A stretch of DNA of 64,000 nt from Brachionus manjavacas (taxonomy: Eukaryota > Rotifera > Eurotatoria > Ploima > Brachionidae), in assembly GCA_019054805.1 (NCBI GenBank), contig JAHQIY010000044.1:158701-222700 (forward strand). Reading direction: 5' to 3'. The position numbers and the translations under genes were made by a program. A model generated the notes under the pieces. The model did no database searches and was not told where the DNA came from. It saw nothing but the letters and a program-made list of their open reading frames with translations. How positions within the stretch are numbered: the stretch's first letter is position 1; every line of letters begins with the position of its first letter. This document shows, one piece after another, positions 48,301 through 62,876 of the stretch.

Positions 48301-51300
48301 TAGACTAGCTTGGAACCACAAACCAAGCGTATCTATAGATGGATACAAGCATATCCAAAAAAAGATACTTAACTTTTTTCACTAAGTACTAAGGGTCTGC
48401 CAGACATGTCATTAGCTCTTGCTTGCAAGCCTCCTTGCCCCGGCCGCTAGGCATCTGCATCATAACCGCCCCTCCTCATTTTCTCATCCGGACTTGGGAC
48501 CGGCCAAAGGTAGAGTTAGCAGCTTTGCATTTTTATTTTGAAAATAATTTTCTTTAGATTCAAAATATTGGTTAAAAACAAATTGATCTAAAGAAAAATT
48601 ACCTTATTCTTTTGTTGCTGTAAGTCTAAAAGACTATTTTTTTCAAATAAAAGTTTTTGTTTTCTTTTCTCTCAACCTTTTGACAAAACTCATCATTTAT
48701 GTGCTGATTAGTCTCCTCCCATTTTTTCATCCGGACTTGGGACCGGCATCGGTATGGTTACGACTCAACAATCTGCCGCCAAAGTTACTATGGGACGTTC
48801 ATCATAAACAGCGCCACTCATCCGAGCACTTAATGGCTGCGAACTCGACAACTATTTAGACTAGCTTGGAACCACAAACCAAGCGTATCTATAGATGGAT
48901 ACAAGCATATCCAAAAAAGATACTTAACTTTTTTCACTAAGTACTAAGGGTCTGCCAGACATGTCATTAGCTCTTGCTTGCAAGCCTCCTTGCCCCGGCC
49001 GCTAGGCATCTGCATCATAACCGCCCCTCCTCATTTTCTCATCCGGACTTGGGACCGGCCAAAGGTAGAGTTAGCAGCTTTGCATTTTTATTTTGAAAAT
49101 AATTTTCTTTAGATTCAAAATATTGGTTAAAAACAAATTGATCTAAAGAAAAATTACCTTATTCTTTTGTTGCTGTAAGTCTAAAAGACTATTTTTTTCA
49201 AATAAAAGTTTTTGTTTTCTTTTCTCTCAACCTTTTGACAAAACTCATCATTTATGTGCTGATTAGTCTCCCTCCCATTTTTTCATCCGGACTTGGGACC
49301 GGCATCGGTATGGTTACGACTCAACAATCTGCCGCCAAAGTTACTATGGGACGTTCATCATAAACAGCGCCACTCATCCGAGCACTTAATGGCTGCGAAC
49401 TCGACAACTATTTAGACTAGCTTGGAACCACAAACCAAGCGTATCTATAGATGGATACAAGCATATCCAAAAAAGATACTTAACTTTTTTCACTAAGTAC
49501 TAAGGGTCTGCCAGACATGTCATTAGCTCTTGCTTGCAAGCCTCCTTGCCCCGGCCGCTAGGCATCTGCATCATAACCGCCCCTCCTCATTTTCTCATCC
49601 GGACTTGGGACCGGCCAAAGGTAGAGTTAGCAGCTTTGCATTTTTATTTTGAAAATAATTTTCTTTAGATTCAAAATATTGGTTAAAAACAAATTGATCT
49701 AAAGAAAAATTACCTTATTCTTTTGTTGCTGTAAGTCTAAAAGACTATTTTTTTCAAATAAAAGTTTTTGTTTTCTTTTCTCTCAACCTTTTGACAAAAC
49801 TCATCATTTATGTGCTGATTAGTCTCCTCCCATTTTTTCATCCGGACTTGGGACCGGCATCGGTATGGTTACGACTCAACAATCTGCCGCCAAAGTTACT
49901 ATGGGACGTTCATCATAAACAGCGCCACTCATCCGAGCACTTAATGGCTGCGAACTCGACAACTATTTAGACTAGCTTGGAACCACAAACCAAGCGTATC
50001 TATAGATGGATACAAGCATATCAAAAAAAAGATACTTAACTTTTTTCACTAAGTACTAAGGGTCTGCCAGACATGTCATTAGCTCTTGCTTGCAAGCCTC
50101 CTTGCCCCGGCCGCTAGGCATCTGCATCATAACCGCCCCTCCTCATTTTCTCATCCGGACTTGGGACCGGCCAAAGGTAGAGTTAGCAGCTTTGCATTTT
50201 TATTTTGAAAATAATTTTCTTTAGATTCAAAATATTGGTTAAAAACAAATTGATCTAAAGAAAAATTACCTTATTCTTTTGTTGCTGTAAGTCTAAAAGA
50301 CTATTTTTTTCAAATAAAAGTTTTTGTTTTCTTTTCTCTCAACCTTTTGACAAAACTCATCATTTATGTGCTGATTAGTCTCCTCACATTTTTTCATCCG
50401 GACTTGGGACCGGCATCGGTATGGTTACGACTCAACAATCTGCCGCCAAAGTTACTATGGGACGTTCATCATAAACAGCGCCACTCATCCGAGCACTTAA
50501 TGGCTGCGAACTCGACAACTATTTAGACTAGCTTGGAACCACAAACCAAGCGTATCTATAGATGGATACAAGCATATCCAAAAAAAGATACTTAACTTTT
50601 TCACTAAGTACTAAGGGTCTGCCAGACATGTCATTAGCTCTTGCTTGCAAGCCTCCTTGCCCCGGCCGCTAGGCATCTGCATCATAACCGCCCCTCCTCA
50701 TTTTCTCATCCGGACTTGGGACCGGCCAAAGGTAGAGTTAGCAGCTTTGCATTTTTATTTTGAAAATAATTTTCTTTAGATTCAAAATATTGGTTAAAAA
50801 CAAATTGATCTAAAGAAAAATTACCTTATTCTTTTGTTGCTGTAAGTCTAAAAGACTATTTTTTTCAAATAAAAGTTTTTGTTTTCTTTTCTCTCAACCT
50901 TTTGACAAAACTCATCATTTATGTGCTGATTAGTCTCCCTCCCATTTTTTCATCCGGACTTGGGACCGGCATCGGTATGGTTACGACTCAACAATCTGCC
51001 GCCAAAGTTACTATGGGACGTTCATCATAAACAGCGCCACTCATCCGAGCACTTAATGGCTGCGAACTCGACAACTATTTAGACTAGCTTGGAACCACAA
51101 ACCAAGCGTATCTATAGATGGATACAAGCATATCCAAAAAAAGATACTTAACTTTTTTCACTAAGTACTAAGGGTCTGCCAGACATGTCATTAGCTCTTG
51201 CTTGCAAGCCTCCTTGCCCCGGCCGCTAGGCATCTGCATCATAACCGCCCCTCCTCATTTTCTCATCCGGACTTGGGACCGGCCAAAGGTAGAGTTAGCA

Positions 51301-54300
51301 GCTTTGCATTTTTATTTTGAAAATAATTTTCTTTAGATTCAAAATATTGGTTAAAAAAAACAAATTGATCTAAAGAAAAATTACCTTATTCTTTTGTTGC
51401 TGTAAGTCTAAAAGACTATTTTTTTCAAATAAAAGTTTTTGTTTTCTTTTCTCTCAACCTTTTGACAAAACTCATCATTTATGTGCTGATTAGTCTCCTC
51501 CCATTTTTTCATCCGGACTTGGGACCGGCATCGGTATGGTTACGACTCAACAATCTGCCGCCAAAGTTACTATGGGACGTTCATCATAAACAGCGCCACT
51601 CATCCGAGCACTTAATGGCTGCGAACTCGACAACTATTTAGACTAGCTTGGAACCACAAACCAAGCGTATCTATAGATGGATACAAGCATATCCAAAAAA
51701 AGATACTTAACTTTTTTCACTAAGTACTAAGGGTCTGCCAGACATGTCATTAGCTCTTGCTTGCAAGCCTCCTTGCCCCGGCCGCTAGGCATCTGCATCA
51801 TAACCGCCCCTCCTCATTTTCTCATCCGGACTTGGGACCGGCCAAAGGTAGAGTTAGCAGCTTTGCATTTTTATTTTGAAAATAATTTTCTTTAGATTCA
51901 AAATATTGGTTAAAAACAAATTGATCTAAAGAAAAATTACCTTATTCTTTTGTTGCTGTAAGTCTAAAAGACTATTTTTTCAAATAAAAGTTTTTGTTTT
52001 CTTTTCTCTCAACCTTTTGACAAAACTCATCATTTATGTGCTGATTAGTCTCCCTCCCATTTTTTCATCCGGACTTGGGACCGGCATCGGTATGGTTACG
52101 ACTCAACAATCTGCCGCCAAAGTTACTATGGGACGTTCATCATAAACAGCGCCACTCATCCGAGCACTTAATGGCTGCGAACTCGACAACTATTTAGACT
52201 AGCTTGGAACCACAAACCAAGCGTATCTATAGATGGATACAAGCATATCCAAAAAAAGATACTTAACTTTTTTTCACTAAGTACTAAGGGTCTGCCAGAC
52301 ATGTCATTAGCTCTTGCTTGCAAGCCTCCTTGCCCCGGCCGCTAGGCATCTGCATCATAACCGCCCCTCCTCATTTTCTCATCCGGACTTGGGACCGGCC
52401 AAAGGTAGAGTTAGCAGCTTTGCATTTTTTTTTTTAAAAAAAATTTTCTTTAGATTCAAACTATTGGTTAAAAACAAATTGATCTAAAGAAAAATTACCT
52501 TATTCTTTTGTTGCTGTAAGTCTAAAAGACTATTTTTTCAAATAAAAGTTTTTGTTTTCTTTTCTCTCAACCTTTTGACAAAACTCATCATTTATGTGCT
52601 GATTAGTCTCCCTCCCATTTTTTCATCCGGACTTGGGACCGGCATCGGTATGGTTACGACTCAACAATCTGCCGCCAAAGTTACTATGGGACGTTCATCA
52701 TAAACAGCGCCACTCATCCGAGCACTTAATGGCTGCGAACTCGACAACTATTTAGACTAGCTTGGAACCACAAACCAAGCGTATCTATAGATGGATACAA
52801 GCATATCCAAAAAAGATACTTAACTTTTTTCACTAAGTACTAAGGGTCTGCCAGACATGTCATTAGCTCTTGCTTGCAAGCCTCCTTGCCCCGGCCGCTA
52901 GGCATCTGCATCATAACCGCCCCTCCTCATTTTCTCATCCGGACTTGGGACCGGCCAAAGGTAGAGTTAGCAGCTTTGCATTTTTATTTTGAAAATAATT
53001 TTCTTTAGATTCAAAATATTGGTTAAAAACAAATTGATCTAAAGAAAAATTACCTTATTCTTTTGTTGCTGTAAGTCTAAAAGACTATTTTTTTCAAATA
53101 AAAGTTTTTGTTTTCTTTTCTCTCAACCTTTTGACAAAACTCATCATTTATGTGCTGATTAGTCTCCTCCCATTTTTTCATCCGGACTTGGGACCGGCAT
53201 CGGTATGGTTACGACTCAACAATCTGCCGCCAAAGTTACTATGGGACGTTCATCATAAACAGCGCCACTCATCCGAGCACTTAATGGCTGCGAACTCGAC
53301 AACTATTTAGACTAGCTTGGAACCACAAACCAAGCGTATCTATAGATGGATACAAGCATATCCAAAAAAAGATACTTAACTTTTTTCACTAAGTACTAAG
53401 GGTCTGCCAGACATGTCATTAGCTCTTGCTTGCAAGCCTCCTTGCCCCGGCCGCTAGGCATCTGCATCATAACCGCCCCTCCTCATTTTCTCATCCGGAC
53501 TTGGGACCGGCCAAAGGTAGAGTTAGCAGCTTTGCATTTTTATTTTGAAAATAATTTTCTTTAGATTCAAAATATTGGTTAAAAACAAATTGATCTAAAG
53601 AAAAATTACCTTATTCTTTTGTTGCTGTAAGTCTAAAAGACTATTTTTTTCAAATAAAAGTTTTTGTTTTCTTTTCTCTCAACCTTTTGACAAAACTCAT
53701 CATTTATGTGCTGATTAGTCTCCCTCCCATTTTTTCATCCGGACTTGGGACCGGCATCGGTATGGTTACGACTCAACAATCTGCCGCCAAAGTTACTATG
53801 GGACGTTCATCATAAACAGCGCCACTCATCCGAGCACTTAATGGCTGCGAACTCGACAACTATTTAGACTAGCTTGGAACCACAAACCAAGCGTATCTAT
53901 AGATGGATACAAGCATATCCAAAAAAAGATACTTAACTTTTTCACTAAGTACTAAGGGTCTGCCAGACATGTCATTAGCTCTTGCTTGCAAGCCTCCTTG
54001 CCCCGGCCGCTAGGCATCTGCATCATAACCGCCCCTCCTCATTTTCTCATCCGGACTTGGGACCGGCCAAAGGTAGAGTTAGCAGCTTTGCATTTTTATT
54101 TTGAAAATAATTTTCTTTAGATTCAAAATATTGGTTAAAAACAAATTGATCTAAAGAAAAATTACCTTATTCTTTTGTTGCTGTAAGTCTAAAAGACTAT
54201 TTTTTTCAAATAAAAGTTTTTGTTTTCTTTTCTCTCAACCTTTTGACAAAACTCATCATTTATGTGCTGATTAGTCTCCCTCCCATTTTTTTCATCCGGA

Positions 54301-57300
54301 CTTGGGACCGGCATCGGTATGGTTACGACTCAACAATCTGCCGCCAAAGTTACTATGGGACGTTCATCATAAACAGCGCCACTCATCCGAGCACTTAATG
54401 GCTGCGAACTCGACAACTATTTAGACTAGCTTGGAACCACAAACCAAGCGTATCTATAGATGGATACAAGCATATCCAAAAAAAGATACTTAACTTTTTC
54501 ACTAAGTACTAAGGGTCTGCCAGACATGTCATTAGCTCTTGCTTGCAAGCCTCCTTGCCCCGGCCGCTAGGCATCTGCATCATAACCGCCCCTCCTCATT
54601 TTCTCATCCGGACTTGGGACCGGCCAAAGGTAGAGTTAGCAGCTTTGCATTTTTATTTTGAAAATAATTTTCTTTAGATTCAAAATATTGGTTAAAAACA
54701 AATTGATCTAAAGAAAAATTACCTTATTCTTTTGTTGCTGTAAGTCTAAAAGACTATTTTTTTCAAATAAAAGTTTTTGTTTTCTTTTCTCTCAACCTTT
54801 TGACAAAACTCATCATTTATGTGCTGATTAGTCTCCTCCCATTTTTTCATCCGGACTTGGGACCGGCATCGGTATGGTTACGACTCAACAATCTGCCGCC
54901 AAAGTTACTATGGGACGTTCATCATAAACAGCGCCACTCATCCGAGCACTTAATGGCTGCGAACTCGACAACTATTTAGACTAGCTTGGAACCACAAACC
55001 AAGCGTATCTATAGATGGATACAAGCATATCCAAAAAAAGATACTTAACTTTTTCACTAAGTACTAAGGGTCTGCCAGACATGTCATTAGCTCTTGCTTG
55101 CAAGCCTCCTTGCCCCGGCCGCTAGGCATCTGCATCATAACCGCCCCTCCTCATTTTCTCATCCGGACTTGGGACCGGCCAAAGGTAGAGTTAGCAGCTT
55201 TGCATTTTTATTTTGAAAATAATTTTCTTTAGATTCAAAATATTGGTTAAAAACAAATTGATCTAAAGAAAAATTACCTTATTCTTTTGTTGCTGTAAGT
55301 CTAAAAGACTATTTTTTTCAAATAAAAGTTTTTGTTTTCTTTTCTCTCAACCTTTTGACAAAACTCATCATTTATGTGCTGATTAGTCTCCCTCCCATTT
55401 TTTCATCCGGACTTGGGACCGGCATCGGTATGGTTACGACTCAACAATCTGCCGCCAAAGTTACTATGGGACGTTCATCATAAACAGCGCCACTCATCCG
55501 AGCACTTAATGGCTGCGAACTCGACAACTATTTAGACTAGCTTGGAACCACAAACCAAGCGTATCTATAGATGGATACAAGCATATCCAAAAAAGATACT
55601 TAACTTTTTCACTAAGTACTAAGGGTCTGCCAGACATGTCATTAGCTCTTGCTTGCAAGCCTCCTTGCCCCGGCCGCTAGGCATCTGCATCATAACCGCC
55701 CCTCCTCATTTTCTCATCCGGACTTGGGACCGGCCAAAGGTAGAGTTAGCAGCTTTGCATTTTTATTTTGAAAATAATTTTCTTTAGATTCAAAATATTG
55801 GTTAAAAACAAATTGATCTAAAGAAAAATTACCTTATTCTTTTGTTGCTGTAAGTCTAAAAGACTATTTTTTTCAAATAAAAGTTTTTGTTTTCTTTTCT
55901 CTCAACCTTTTGACAAAACTCATCATTTATGTGCTGATTAGTCTCCCTCCCATTTTTTCATCCGGACTTGGGACCGGCATCGGTATGGTTACGACTCAAC
56001 AATCTGCCGCCAAAGTTACTATGGGACGTTCATCATAAACAGCGCCACTCATCCGAGCACTTAATGGCTGCGAACTCGACAACTATTTAGACTAGCTTGG
56101 AACCACAAACCAAGCGTATCTATAGATGGATACAAGCATATCCAAAAAAAGATACTTAACTTTTTTTCACTAAGTACTAAGGGTCTGCCAGACATGTCAT
56201 TAGCTCTTGCTTTGCAAGCCTCCTTGCCCCGGCCGCTAGGCATCTGCATCATAACCGCCCCTCCTCATTTTCTCATCCGGACTTGGGACCGGCCAAAGGT
56301 AGAGTTAGCAGCTTTGCATTTTTATTTTGAAAATAATTTTCTTTAGATTCAAAATATTGGTTAAAAACAAATTGATCTAAAGAAAAATTACCTTATTCTT
56401 TTGTTGCTGTAAGTCTAAAAGACTATTTTTTTCAAATAAAAGTTTTTGTTTTCTTTTCTCTCAACCTTTTGACAAAACTCATCATTTATGTGCTGATTAG
56501 TCTCCCTCCCATTTTTTCATCCGGACTTGGGACCGGCATCGGTATGGTTACGACTCAACAATCTGCCGCCAAAGTTACTATGGGACGTTCATCATAAACA
56601 GCGCCACTCATCCGAGCACTTAATGGCTGCGAACTCGACAACTATTTAGACTAGCTTGGAACCACAAACCAAGCGTATCTATAGATGGATACAAGCATAT
56701 CCAAAAAGATACTTAACTTTTTCACTAAGTACTAAGGGTCTGCCAGACATGTCATTAGCTCTTGCTTGCAAGCCTCCTTGCCCCGGCCGCTAGGCATCTG
56801 CATCATAACCGCCCCTCCTCATTTTCTCATCCGGACTTGGGACCGGCCAAAGGTAGAGTTAGCAGCTTTGCATTTTTATTTTGAAAATAATTTTCTTTAG
56901 ATTCAAAATATTGGTTAAAAACAAATTGATCTAAAGAAAAATTACCTTATTCTTTTGTTGCTGTAAGTCTAAAAGACTATTTTTTTCAAATAAAAGTTTT
57001 TGTTTTCTTTTCTCTCAACCTTTTGACAAAACTCATCATTTATGTGCTGATTAGTCTCCCTCCCATTTTTTCATCCGGACTTGGGACCGGCATCGGTATG
57101 GTTACGACTCAACAATCTGCCGCCAAAGTTACTATGGGACGTTCATCATAAACAGCGCCACTCATCCGAGCACTTAATGGCTGCGAACTCGACAACTATT
57201 TAGACTAGCTTGGAACCACAAACCAAGCGTATCTATAGATGGATACAAGCATATCCAAAAAAGATACTTAACTTTTTTCACTAAGTACTAAGGGTCTGCC

Positions 57301-60300
57301 AGACATGTCATTAGCTCTTGCTTGCAAGCCTCCTTGCCCCGGCCGCTAGGCATCTGCATCATAACCGCCCCTCCTCATTTTCTCATCCGGACTTGGGACC
57401 GGCCAAAGGTAGAGTTAGCAGCTTTGCATTTTTATTTTTGAAAATAATTTTCTTTAGATTCAAAATATTGGTTAAAAAACAAATTGATCTAAAGAAAAAT
57501 TACCTTATTCTTTTGTTGCTGTAAGTCTAAAAGACTATTTTTTTCAAATAAAAGTTTTTGTTTTCTTTTCTCTCAACCTTTTGACAAAACTCATCATTTA
57601 TGTGCTGATTAGTCTCCCTCCCATTTTTTCATCCGGACTTGGGACCGGCATCGGTATGGTTACGACTCAACAATCTGCCGCCAAAGTTACTATGGGACGT
57701 TCATCATAAACAGCGCCACTCATCCGAGCACTTAATGGCTGCGAACTCGACAACTATTTAGACTAGCTTGGAACCACAAACCAAGCGTATCTATAGATGG
57801 ATACAAGCATATCCAAAAAAAGATACTTAACTTTTTTCACTAAGTACTAAGGGTCTGCCAGACATGTCATTAGTTCTTGCTTGCAAGCCTCCTTGCCCCG
57901 GCCGCTAGGCATCTGCATCATAACCGCCACTCCTCATTTTCTCATCCGGACTTGGGACCGGCCAAAGGTAGAGTTAGCAGCTTTGCATTTTTATTTTGAA
58001 AATAATTTTCTTTAGATTCAAAATATTGGTTAAAAACAAATTGATCTAAAGAAAAATTACCTTATTCTTTTGTTGCTGTAAGTCTAAAAGACTATTTTTT
58101 TCAAATAAAAGTTTTTGTTTTCTTTTCTCTCAACCTTTTGACAAAACTCATCATTTATGTGCTGATTAGTCTCCTCCCATTTTTTCATCCGGACTTGGGA
58201 CCGGCATCGGTATGGTTACGACTCAACAATCTGCCGCCAAAGTTACTATGGGACGTTCATCATAAACAGCGCCACTCATCCGAGCACTTAATGGCTGCGA
58301 ACTCGACAACTATTTAGACTAGCTTGGAACCACAAACCAAGCGTATCTATAGATGGATACAAGCATATCCAAAAAAGATACTTAACTTTTTCACTAAGTA
58401 CTAAGGGTCTGCCAGACATGTCATTAGCTCTTGCTTGCAAGCCTCCTTGCCCCGGCCGCTAGGCATCTGCATCATAACCGCCCTCCTCATTTTCTCATCC
58501 GGACTTGGGACCGGCCAAAGGTAGAGTTAGCAGCTTTGCATTTTTATTTTGAAAATAATTTTCTTTAGATTCAAAATATTGGTTAAAAACAAATTGATCT
58601 AAAGAAAAATTACCTTATTCTTTTGTTGCTGTAAGTCTAAAAGACTATTTTTTTCAAATAAAAGTTTTTGTTTTCTTTTCTCTCAACCTTTTGACAAAAC
58701 TCATCATTTATGTGCTGATTAGTCTCCCTCCCATTTTTTCATCCGGACTTGGGACCGGCATCGGTATGGTTACGACTCAACAATCTGCCGCCAAAGTTAC
58801 TATGGGACGTTCATCATAAACAGCGCCACTCATCCGAGCACTTAATGGCTGCGAACTCGACAACTATTTAGACTAGCTTGGAACCACAAACCAAGCGTAT
58901 CTATAGATGGATACAAGCATATCCAAAAAAGATACTTAACTTTTTTCACTAAGTACTAAGGGTCTGCCAGACATGTCATTAGCTCTTGCTTGCAAGCCTC
59001 CTTGCCCCGGCCGCTAGGCATCTGCATCATAACCGCCCCTCCTCATTTTCTCATCCGGACTTGGGACCGGCCAAAGGTAGAGTTAGCAGCTTTGCATTTT
59101 TATTTTGAAAATAATTTTCTTTAGATTCAAAATATTGGTTAAAAACGAATTGATCTAAAGAAAAATTACCTTATTCTTTTGTTGCTGTAAGTCTAAAAGA
59201 CTATTTTTTTCAAAAAAAGTTGTTGTTTTCATTTCTCTCAACCTTTTGACAAAACTCATCATTTATGTGCTGATTAGTCTCACTCCCATTTTTTCATCCG
59301 GACTTGGGACCGGCATCGGTATGGTTACGACTCAACAATCTGCCGCCAAAGTTACTATGGGACGTTCATCATAAACAGCGCCACTCATCCGAGCACTTAA
59401 TGGCTGCGAACTCGACAACTATTTAGACTAGCTTGGAACCACAAACCAAGCGTATCTATAGATGGATACAAGCATATCCAAAAGAGATACTTAACTTTTT
59501 TCACTAAGTACTAAGGGTCTGCCAGACATGTCATTAGCTCTTGCTTGCAAGCCTCCTTGCCCCGGCCGCTAGGCATCTGCATCATAACCGCCCCTCCTCA
59601 TTTTCTCATCCGGACTTGGGACCGGCCAAAGGTAGAGTTAGCAGCTTTGCATTTTTATTTTGAAAATAATTTTCTTTAGATTCAAAATATTGGTTAAAAA
59701 CGAATTGATCTAAAGAAAAATTACCTTATTCTTTTGTTGCTGTAAGTCTAAAAGACTATTTTTTCAAATAAAAAGTTTTTGTTTTCTTTTCTCTCAACCT
59801 TTTGACAAAACTCATCATTTATGTGCTGATTAGTCTCCTCCCATTTTTTCATCCGGACTTGGGACCGGCATCGGTATGGTTACGACTCAACAATCTGCCG
59901 CCAAAGTTACTATGGGACGTTCATCATAAACAGCGCCACTCATCCGAGCACTTAATGGCTGCGAACTCGACAACTATTTAGACTAGCTTGGAACTTCACA
60001 AAACCAAGCGTATCTATAGATGGATACAAGCATATCCAAAAAAAGATACTTAACTTTTTTCACTAAGTACTAAGGGTCTGCCAGACATGTCATTAGCTCT
60101 TGCTTGCAAGCCTCCTTGCCCCGGCCGCTAGGCATCTGCATCATAACCGCCCCTCCTCATTTTCTCATCCGGACTTGGGACCGGCCAAAGGTAGAGTTAG
60201 CAGCTTTGCATTTTTATTTTGAAAATAATTTTCTTTAGATTCAAAATATTGGTTAAAAACGAATTGATCTAAAGAAAAATTACCTTATTCTTTTTGTTGC

Positions 60301-62876
60301 TGTAAGTCTAAAAGACTATTTTTTTCAAATAAAAGTTTTTGTTTTCTTTTTCTCTCAACCTTTTGACAAAACTCATCATTTATGTGCTGATTAGTCTCCC
60401 TCCCATTTTTTCATCCGGACTTGGGACCGGCATCGGTATGGTTACGACTCAACAATCTGCCGCCAAAGTTACTATGGGACGTTCATCATAAACAGCGCCA
60501 CTCATCCGAGCACTTAATGGCTGCGAACTCGACAACTATTTAGACTAGCTTGGAACCACAAACCAAGCGTATCTATAGATGGATACAAGCATATCCAAAA
60601 AAAGATACTTAACTTTTTTCACTAAGTACTAAGGGTCTGCCAGACATGTCATTAGTTCTTGCTTGCAAGCCTCCTTGCCCCCGGCCGCTAGGCATCTGCA
60701 TCATAACCGCCCCTCCTCATTTTCTCATCCGGACTTGGGACCGGCCAAAGGTAGAGTTAGCAGCTTTGCATTTTTATTTTGAAAATAATTTTCTTTTAGA
60801 TTCAAAATATTGGTTAAAAACGAATTGATCTAAAGAAAAATTACCTTATTCTTTTGTTGCTGTAAGTCTAAAAGACTATTTTTTTCAAATAAAAGTTTTT
60901 GTTTTCTTTTCTCTCAACCTTTTGACAAAACTCATCATTTATGTGCTGATTAGTCTCCCTCCCATTTTTTCATCCGGACTTGGGACCGGCATCGGTATGG
61001 TTACGACTCAACAATCTGCCGCCAAAGTTACTATGGGACGTTCATCATAAACAGCGCCACTCATCCGAGCACTTAATGGCTGCGAACTCGACAACTATTT
61101 AGACTAGCTTGGAACCACAAACCAAGCGTATCTATAGATGGATACAAGCATATCCAAAAAAGATACTTAACTTTTTCACTAAGTACTAAGGGTCTGCCAG
61201 ACATGTCATTAGCTCTTGCTTGCAAGCCTCCTTGCCCCGGCCGCTAGGCATCTGCATCATAACCGCCCCTCCTCATTTTCTCATCCGGACTTGGGACCGG
61301 CCAAAGGTAGAGTTAGCAGCTTTGCATTTTTATTTTGAAAATAATTTTCTTTAGATTCAAAATATTGGTTAAAAACAAATTGATCTAAAGAAAAAATTAC
61401 CTTATTCTTTTGTTGCTGTAAGTCTAAAAGACTATTTTTTTCAAATAAAAGTTTTTGTTTTCTTTTCTCTCAACCTTTTGACAAAACTCATCATTTATGT
61501 GCTGATTAGTCTCCCTCCCATTTTTTCATCCGGACTTGGGACCGGCATCGGTATGGTTACGACTCAACAATCTGCCGCCAAAGTTACTATGGGACGTTCA
61601 TCATAAACAGCGCCACTCATCCGAGCACTTAATGGCTGCGAACTCGACAACTATTTAGACTAGCTTGGAACCACAAACCAAGCGTATCTATAGATGGATA
61701 CAAGCATATCCAAAAAAGATACTTCACTTTTTTCACTAATTACTAAGGGTCTGCCAGACATGTCATTAGCTCTTGCTTGCAAGCCTCCTTGCCCCGGCCG
61801 CTAGGCATCTGCATCATAACCGCCCCATCCCATTTTCTCATCCGGACTTGGGACCGGCCAAAGGTAGAGTTAGCAGCTTTGCATTTTTATTTTGAAAATA
61901 ATTTTCTTTAGATTCAAAATATTGGTTAAAAACAAATTGATCTAAAGAAAAATTACCTTATTCTTTTGTTGCTGTAAGTCTAAAAGACTATTTTTTTCAA
62001 ATAAAAGTTTTTGTTTTCTTTTCTCTCAACCTTTTGACAAAACTCATCATTTATGTGCTGATTAGTCTCCCTCCCATTTTTTCATCCGGACTTGGGACCG
62101 GCATCGGTATGGTTACGACTCAACAATCTGCCGCCAAAGTTACTATGGGACGTTCATCATAAACAGCGCCACTCATCCGAGCACTTAATGGCTGCGAACT
62201 CGACAACTATTTAGACTAGCTTGGAACCACAAACCAAGCGTATCTATAGATGGATACAAGCATATCCAAAAGAGATACTTAACTTTTTTCACTAAGTACT
62301 AAGGGTCTGCCAGACATGTCATTAGCTCTTGCTTGCAAGCCTCCTTGCCCCGGCCGCTAGGCATCTGCATCATAACCGCCCCTCCTCATTTTCTCATCCG
62401 GACTTGGGACCGGCCAAAGGTAGAGTTAGCAGCTTTGCATTTTTATTTTGAAAATAATTTTCTTTAGATTCAAAATATTGGTTAAAAACAAATTGATCTA
62501 AAGAAAAATTACCTTATTCTTTTGTTGCTGTAAGTCTAAAAGACTATTTTTTTCAAATAAAAGTTGTTGTTTTCATTTCTCTCAACCTTTTGACAAAACT
62601 CATCATTTATGTGCTGATTAGTCTCACTCCCATTTTTTCATCCGGACTTGGGACCGGCATCGGTATGGTTACGACTCAACAATCTGCCGCCAAAGTTACT
62701 ATGGGACGTTCATCATAAACAGCGCCACTCATCCGAGCACTTAATGGCTGCGAACTCGACAACTATTTAGACTAGCTTGGAACCACAAACCAAGCGTATC
62801 TATAGATGGATACAAGCATACCCAAAAATAAGATACTTAACTTTTTTCACTAAGTACTAAGGGTCTGCCAGACATG

